Origin: Acanthaster planci
Taxonomy: Eukaryota; Echinodermata; Asteroidea; Valvatida; Acanthasteridae
Reading direction: 5' to 3'
Length of the DNA stretch: 14,455 nucleotides
NCBI RefSeq assembly: GCF_001949145.1
Contig: NW_019091356.1
Span: 1,741,667 to 1,756,121, forward strand
The translations under genes and the position numbers were made by a program. A model generated the notes under the pieces. The model was given only the letters and a program-made list of their open reading frames with translations. It made no database searches and had not been told where the DNA came from. Positions 9,770 through 14,455 of this stretch are shown in pieces. Positions within the stretch are counted from its first letter, which is position 1. Each line of letters starts with the position of its first letter.

Positions 9770-10717
9770 TATAGCTCTTTAAAAATGCCAGATACTGTAT
9801 TTTACACTGGTTGCTATGTCGCTCATAAACGGAGCTGTTTTATCCAGCGATTATCAAGTTTAATTGAGCACATTCGCAGAAAAAAACCATGAAGTACACG
9901 CTCTCCCTGCAGATGTCACAAAAATTATAGTTTACCATATGGTGTGTGGTGATCGGCTACGAATGTCCACTTTGGGTAATAATGATCATGATGACGTGTA
10001 CGGGATTAGTGTACATAATCGCTGAGTACATATACTGCAAACTGGCCCTGTGCTGTTTCGGAGCTTAAGAATGGGACTAAATCAGAACAGTCAACAGAGA
10101 GTTCAACTTCGACAGAATGTAAATACTTCAAAATTCTTGTTTGGCATGCTGATAAAACTATGATGTTAAAATTGCAAGGTGTGAAATAAACACTATTGTT
10201 ATGCATAGTTATGACTAACAAAGGACCGGGTGTTGTCTTGTCAGCTTAGCGTATCAAAGGTGTTTGATCCACACCACGGTTTTACAGAGCATGCTCATTA
10301 TGAAACAATATACTCTAAAGACATCAGTTTACCTCCAATACAAGATCATTAACAGTTACAGAGAAAGTACATGAAAGTTAATTCTTTTGTGTTAGGTTGG
10401 ACACATATCGTCTTCCGGTGTAACAGTCTCATCCATCGGCCAAGCTCAAATCTCGGAATCTTAGCCGAACGCTCCAAACTTGGCCCGAACGTAGACGCAG
10501 TAAATGCCCTATTTATGTTCTCTAAAGGGGCGTGCCAAAAAGTTTCGCATCATATCATGGACACGTCGCTATAGACGTCCCTGTGTGTGTACAGGTGGCT
10601 TTCGCGGAAATTTCGTTGGGAATGAAAGCGCGTGCTCCTCACTACGACAAATCTGTCGACGTCAAAGTAATTTGGCATTAATACATGTTAAGTGCATTCA
10701 CAGGAAATATGACAATA

Positions 10718-10726
10718 CCCCCCCCC
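10718..10726 (+). repeat. Nine-base C run
   Basis: A homopolymer C tract in non-coding sequence, similar to the runs at 2517-2526 and 5887-5899 (G). Lengths of such runs are prone to sequencing error. Confidence 0.8.
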
Positions 10727-11523
10727 GTGCGTCACTGATGTGTAGAAAATCTGGATCAACCCTTCCCCGGTCTTCATGTCTCTTCAGTATTAATCCAAGC
10801 CTGATTTAGACTTTGGGGAAACAGCAGACCTGTCATAGGATCGCGAATGAGTCAGGAAGCCAACCCCTGACAGACCCTTAAAACAACCATAAACGTCAGC
10901 TGCTAACCAGCGCGCAGCGTACGTGCGTAAGATTGGACAGATCAACTAGCCGGCCGGGAAAATGAGCGCGTTGCGGCACCGTGTATACTGTCATCCGGTA
11001 CGTTCTTCCGGAGTTCCAAACACACCGGATGAGTGAGACTGTGATACCGAATATGCACGTATGGATGCCACGTTATCAATTGCACGAAATTCGGGGAAGC
11101 CAACATAGTAACGTATGTTTATGGTGCTCATTACCAAAGTGCGCGTAAGCAAATTTTGCACTTAACAGCACAACACCAGGATATGTCTGGTTTCGCGCGC
11201 TCTAGAAGAAGAAGACTGTCTTAATCGACATGCAGGCAAAATTGGAAATCCGCTGGATAAAGCATTTTGTAGAATAACTTTGACTTTTGAACAAATTGTT
11301 TGCGTCAAATCTTGTAAATCCAGACATTCTGTAATGGAAAAATCCGTCATATATCTAATTTAAATTATTTTATGTCCCAATAAAACTTAATTCTTAGAGT
11401 CAGGAGTTATCGCTTCGTCGTGCTTTTGACAAAAAAGAGGATACCCTCGTAGCATGCTCTTGTAACTTAAGGGCAGACTTTTGAGTAATTCTTGCAGCAG
11501 CGAATCACGGGTCAAATGCAGTC

Positions 11524-11590
11524 GTGTATGCGTGTTTATGTGTACGTGTACGTGTGACATGCACATGTACATGTTCATGCTCATGTACTG
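11524..11590 (+). repeat. TG/CA-rich alternating purine-pyrimidine tract
   Basis: GTGTATGCGTGT, ATGTGTACGTGTACGTGT and CATGCACATGTACATGT run almost continuously as alternating purine and pyrimidine. The first half is TG-rich and the second CA-rich, so the tract is also partly self-complementary. Apparent His/Met/Val-rich peptides from it are low-complexity shadows. Confidence 0.75.
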
Positions 11591-13033
11591 AGGCGGACGC
11601 CACGACTTTGACGTCAGGTTACCGCACTGGTCAGTGTCCAATAGGAAATGTCTCTAATCTAACGATTCTACCTTATGAAATGGTGTCCGTTACTGACGAA
11701 ATCGGAACAATCTAATAGAAAATCGTCATTCTACTCTTGAATATACCATTTTGGTAATAAAATGGACACAAAAAGGCTTGAACGATACGAATTTGGGGTG
11801 ATTGACCTAATTATTAAAAGTTTTATCTGGCGGATTCAAAATAAACGCGTGAAATCAATGCGTTAAAGGTGAATCTTTAATTTGATGCTAGATTTTATGA
11901 GAAATTAATTGATGAAGTTAGTGCAAACTTTGCAATTTCGATTTTTTTTTCGTTAGAAAAGGGTTTGTATTAAATCCACTTTTCATGCTGTTGAGATCTA
12001 CCGTTACTTAAAGATCTTACGAAACTCATTATATGATAATGTCCCACTTCCTTTCAAGCTCTTTATGCATACTGATTTATTCTCTTAGTGCATTAAATCG
12101 CTGTCGGTATTATATGGGTCAGACTGAAACTAGAAATCGCTGGTAAACAGAGCAAGACGTCTTCCTAATTGGCTGAGCAATCGACTTCTGTTTCAGTCAT
12201 GTAAACCAAAAATCTTCATCTTAGGTCGACCACAAATCGTGCTCATGCACTATACTATTTCCCTTCATTAAATGAAGTATGTTCAGGATTACAATTTTGT
12301 TATACATCAATATTTATCGGGTAACATTAACGGTGCAATGTGCACAGCAAAGGGGCGCAGCTGAAAAATTTGCTTGACGAACTGTTTTACCATATTCAAT
12401 TAGGAAATTGGAAACACCATAAAAACTTTAAAAGTGCTTTAAAAGTTAACAACCAATGGAAAATTCTGTCAGATGCGTATTGCTCAAACATCTTTCTTGT
12501 TCTAAACGTCATATCCAAATACATTAATTACATTTTCTTACAACGGACACATCCTTCCGTACGAAAAGCAGGTGACAAGCTAACGTGACACTGATGGGCT
12601 ACATGAAAAAGTATCCCTCAAAGTGAACGAAAGGAAGGCTGGGCCGACCGTCGTGTTCCCATCTCCCTTATTATATTAAGAATTAAAATACCATGCACTG
12701 CTGAGATCAGGGAGCATTTACACTTTATACGTCCTATTGTACAGGAAAATCAAAATACCAATCTCAGAAAATTGTTTAGCGCCAAAAACTGGTTTCCTTA
12801 AAGCTAGCCCACACTGTTTGTGTGAATTTTACAGTCGGTTGGGTCAGTTGCAATTGCTGAATTGAAAGTGAAAAGATGTATCATTATCCCAGCTTATGTA
12901 GAAAGGAAATTTTTAAAAATGTAGCTTGTTTCGAAGTCAGTGCTTTTCAGATACACTACATATTTATCGACAACAGATGAATGGGAAAATTCAGTACTCA
13001 GTGAAAATTTCTCTACTCACTGCCGACAGTTAC

Positions 13034-13176
13034 CTGCGTTGTCCTTCTGGGACAAACGTGGCAGTCCAACCTACTTCCACACTCTGGTTCTGTGGATTTC
13101 GACTGAGAGACACTGATGCAATTCCGATGGAGAGGAGGCTTCAGGCAACAAACAGCACAAAAAGGATGCCAAACAT
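13034..13176 (-). pseudogene. Immunoglobulin-domain start with hydrophobic leader-like stretch; exon or decayed exon
   Basis: One minus-strand frame reads SVSLSRNPQNQSVEVGWTAT followed by FVPEGQRR. The P.NQ.VEVG.TATF pattern is characteristic of the A-B strands of an Ig domain. The frame meets a donor-like site, CGCAG then GTAACT, at 13033, right before an in-frame TAA. Two readings are possible. (1) An Ig exon of 79 bases starts in phase 1 after ATTGCATCAG (exon from 13112), with the T/C-rich sequence upstream acting as the polypyrimidine tract. (2) The segment from ATG 13176 is a fused signal peptide, MFGILFVLFVA-stop-SLLSIGIA, with a TGA at 13141-13143, which makes it a pseudogene. The B-strand cysteine expected after TATF.  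is absent (proline instead), which favours decay or an unusual split of the domain. The short gap to the next gene's 3' end (about 400 bases) favours this being a 5' end. It could belong to the tail exon at 7921-8718. Confidence 0.4.
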
Positions 13177-13582
13177 TCTAAAGCCATTGCCTCTGTAGGG
13201 ATTACTTAGTACAGAATCACAAAAATGAAACCATTAAATAAAAGTTTTTAGTCATAGGCCTAGTTACTGTTTAGAATGCATCAAGTTGACACGCACAACA
13301 TTAATGACTCCGAAGTGAAGAACTTGCCTATGATCATGTTCGTAAAAACGGGCAATACTTATTGGACATTTCCAAATTAAAATATCCTGCATTAAAATAC
13401 ACACCTCTATCGTTACCACACAATGCCTTGTTTGTAAACTGAAGAAGCAATAGGATGCGCTTGGCCACTAAGGATGCAAGAAAGACGTAAAAACCGTTCC
13501 GATATAGGAACATCATCCAAAGAAAAAAAACGAAACGTTGACTGACATTGATATCATCCATTGAATGAAAATGATAAAAAAA

Positions 13583-13588
13583 TTTATT
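13583..13588 (-). terminator. Candidate poly(A) signal of the right-hand receptor
   Basis: AATAAA on the minus strand lies 53 bases beyond the stop (13642-13644) of the long ancestral tail frame, and about 550 bases beyond the present first stop at 14138-14140, 275 of which are the inserted transposon. The close fit to the distal stop supports that stop as the original gene end. Confidence 0.45.
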
Positions 13589-13641
13589 CCTGCAAAAACA
13601 AAACACAGGTACCTTTCCCCAATGGGTCGGTATGAGTTCAT

Positions 13642-13791
13642 TTAACAGCACCGGTTCACTGATCCTGGTGCAATGGTGGCACTACAATCTGGTATCAGGT
13701 ACGGATTCCCTTCCACTCGTTGAGTGCTAAGTAGGGTCACATCCGGTCTGCCTCTTGGCACAACACTCGTTTCCCTGAAAGGCTTGTGTCG
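13642..13791 (-). pseudogene. Remnant of the ancestral cytoplasmic tail of the right-hand receptor
   Basis: With the 275-bp transposon and one copy of its target duplication set aside, the frame of the receptor tail continues here exactly in phase for 49 codons to TAA at 13642-13644. It includes RPDVTLLSTQ and VEGNPYLIPDC, the latter with an NPxx-like and YxxP tyrosine motif (tyrosine codon at 13699-13701) similar in kind to the YTLP motifs of the neighbouring receptor. Two in-frame stops lie before the insertion (14138-14140 and 14090-14092), so this part is not translated as continuous protein today. The coding character is judged from frame continuity, motif and the AATAAA just beyond; a chance open frame of this length is possible. 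Confidence 0.45.
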
Positions 13792-13799
13792 ATTAGATC
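13792..13799 (+). repeat. Target-site duplication, left copy (ATTAGATC)
   Basis: The 8-bp sequence ATTAGATC directly before the transposon recurs directly after it at 14075-14082. An 8-bp duplication is typical of hAT-type insertion. Confidence 0.75.
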
Positions 13800-14074
13800 A
13801 CCCGATCCGAGTACCCACCACCACTTATATTAAGTGAGGCCCGTGCAGCAAAATATCCTGCAAGAACTGTGATGCTAGTATAATTTCATATGACGCAATA
13901 CAGTAGGCAAACTTGTAAGTGAGGCTAGTCAGCGTCACGAAAATTTGCAAGCAGAAGGCTTTAACAAGCCTCCCTTATAAGTTTGCCCAATGTTTTGCAC
14001 CATACGATAATATATTGGCATCAGAGTTAGAGCATGGCTCACTTATAAGCAGCGGTGGGTAGTTGGATCAGGTA
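13800..14074. mobile_element. 275-bp non-autonomous inverted-repeat transposon (MITE)
   Basis: The element starts ACCCGATCCGAGTACCCACC and its right end, read on the other strand, is TACCTGATCCAACTACCCACC; the termini agree at 17 of 20 positions. They continue into matching CTTATAAGTGAG..C..GC segments, so the inverted repeat reaches about 45 bases. Inside is a second inverted repeat (13905-13926 with 13967-13988) carrying the same CTTATAAGTGAGGC-like core, giving four copies of the core. There is no coding frame for a transposase. The 8-bp flanking repeat and lack of coding capacity fit a hAT-mobilised MITE, though the superfamily is inferred from duplication length only. It is inserted in the former coding tail of the right-hand receptor. 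A fragment of the same family lies at 1618. Confidence 0.8.
13905..13988. repeat. Inner hairpin of the MITE
   Basis: AGGCAAACTTGTAAGTGAGGCT (13905-13926) pairs with 13967-13988 at 19 of 22 positions around a loop of about 40 bases. Its stem repeats the core of the outer terminal repeats. Confidence 0.8.
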
Positions 14075-14082
14075 ATTAGATC
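14075..14082 (+). repeat. Target-site duplication, right copy (ATTAGATC)
   Basis: Exact match to 13792-13799. The base at 14074 can be assigned to either the element or the duplication. Confidence 0.75.
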
Positions 14083-14137
14083 TGTCACCTTAAGGTCCTC
14101 CTGCCTCAGTACCGGGGACACTCTCTGCACTACCATG

Positions 14138-14455
14138 TCATTCACGAAGATGAATCTCAGAGTAATGATGACCACCTTGATCTGTTCCTGCTCCCATGGT
14201 GCTGAAAAACTGGGGATAAAGTCTTCCGGGAGAAAAAGTGGACGATAAGGGGCGAAACGTGGGGAACCCTTCGGGTCTTCGCTGACCACGGACCTCAAGC
14301 TGCTGGGCCCTTACAGGATTTCTTATCTTGTGTCGGTAGACCAAGATGCTAAGAATGGTAGCTACAACGATGAACACTGCGAGTGAGCCACCGATAATTG
14401 CCCAATGTAGCGCATCCCTGACATGTGTGGGGCTCGGAGATGCAGAACTGGGAGG
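14138..14455 (-). CDS. 3' end of a second type I membrane receptor, partial (runs off the right edge)
   Basis: The open frame enters from the window edge with 105 visible residues. I do not recognise a named family. Residues 1-10 are a Pro/Ser-rich stem (PPSSASPSPT), about 17-40 a transmembrane helix (ALHWAIIGGSLAVFIVVATI continuing to LVY), then RHK and a basic, arginine- and proline-rich tail. The tail ends HHYSEIHLRE; YSEI (tyrosine at residue 98) is a YxxI site of the kind bound by SH2 domains when phosphorylated, but histidine at -2 makes it a poor ITIM. The stop is TGA at 14138-14140. The frame continues in coding style past this stop, so the present tail appears shortened. It lies on the same strand as the receptor exon at 7921-8718, but the two tails are not alignable by eye except for similar tyrosine-motif design. 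A GTG near 14377 is only an internal valine codon; the real start is outside the window. Confidence 0.65.
   Translation of the reverse strand, partial: PPSSASPSPTHVRDALHWAIIGGSLAVFIVVATILSILVYRHKIRNPVRAQQLEVRGQRRPEGFPTFRPLSSTFSPGRLYPQFFSTMGAGTDQGGHHYSEIHLRE

Larger units (their letters stand above)
8719..13030. other. No supported exon; probably intron or intergenic sequence
   Basis: About 4.3 kb between the tail exon and the Ig-like fragment upstream of it. By eye I found no cysteine-tryptophan-cysteine pattern or DxGxYxC motif of an Ig domain on the minus strand, so the remaining exons of a receptor are not visible here. A minus-strand pyrimidine tract ending ATTCAG near 12860 resembles an acceptor, but the 26-codon phase-0 frame after it has no clear identity. 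Simple repeats, one perfect palindrome and a purine-pyrimidine alternating tract are listed separately. Confidence 0.45.

Noticed and set aside
13334-13651. 105-codon minus-strand frame with a hydrophobic LASLVAK..LLLLQ stretch
   Set aside because: It overlaps the AATAAA and 3' flank of the right-hand receptor, the hydrophobicity comes from T-rich DNA, and no supported donor follows. Considered as a signal-peptide exon but unsupported.
14068-14298. 76-codon alternative minus-strand frame ending LKVTDLIT
   Set aside because: It overlaps the frame carrying the transmembrane helix, has no motif, and its end depends on the MITE junction. The other frame resumes with a tyrosine motif beyond the insertion and explains the data better.
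1-14455. CRISPR array, bacterial operon or phage content
   Set aside because: No regularly spaced repeats, no ribosome-binding-site-led gene series, and gene density is far too low for a prokaryote.

Overview
The window reads as animal nuclear DNA, not bacterial. Coding signals are sparse and look like exons, long stretches are AT-rich and non-coding, and there are poly(A) signals on the minus strand, splice-site-like junctions, microsatellites and two kinds of short transposon-like repeat. The two clear protein segments are type I single-pass receptor ends. A marine invertebrate is likely. The short receptor tails with scattered tyrosine motifs and the abundant ACATGT-type simple sequence would fit a lancelet (Branchiostoma), but that is an impression and not a demonstrated assignment.

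Positions 1-7580 hold no gene I can defend. They contain a fragment of a short inverted-repeat transposon (about 1618-1690), a GATTGTGA-rich simple repeat (1751-1807), a two-copy tandem duplication with a near-palindrome in each copy (about 2037-2420), a probable hAT-like non-autonomous element (4219-4498), and runs of C or G.

Positions 7581-8718 (minus strand) carry the best gene: the last exon of a membrane receptor. It has a glycosylatable stem, one transmembrane helix with a GxxxGxxxG face, a basic stop-transfer and a cytoplasmic tail of about 200 residues. The tail is built on a repeated tyrosine motif (LYTV/LYTL/VYTL, two of them YxxP). A poly(A) signal lies 335 bases past its stop.

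Positions 8719-13030 look intronic or non-coding. At 13034-13176 (minus) there is a short segment that reads like the start of an immunoglobulin domain, preceded by a hydrophobic stretch and ended by a splice-donor-like site. It may be the 5' end of the 7921-8718 gene, or a decayed copy of such an exon, because the hydrophobic stretch contains an in-frame stop.

Positions 13583-14455 (minus) hold the 3' end of a second receptor: a transmembrane exon that runs off the right edge and a tail ending HHYSEIHLRE. Past that stop the same frame continues with coding character through a second stop, is interrupted by a 275-bp transposon (13800-14074) with an 8-bp target duplication, and resumes for 49 codons with a further NPYLIP motif before a stop and a nearby AATAAA. 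This looks like a longer ancestral tail that was shortened by stop codons and then split by the insertion.

Together the right half suggests a same-strand tandem cluster of immunoglobulin-type receptors with fast-changing signalling tails. The link between the Ig-like fragment and the tail exon is inferred, and no complete gene is visible.
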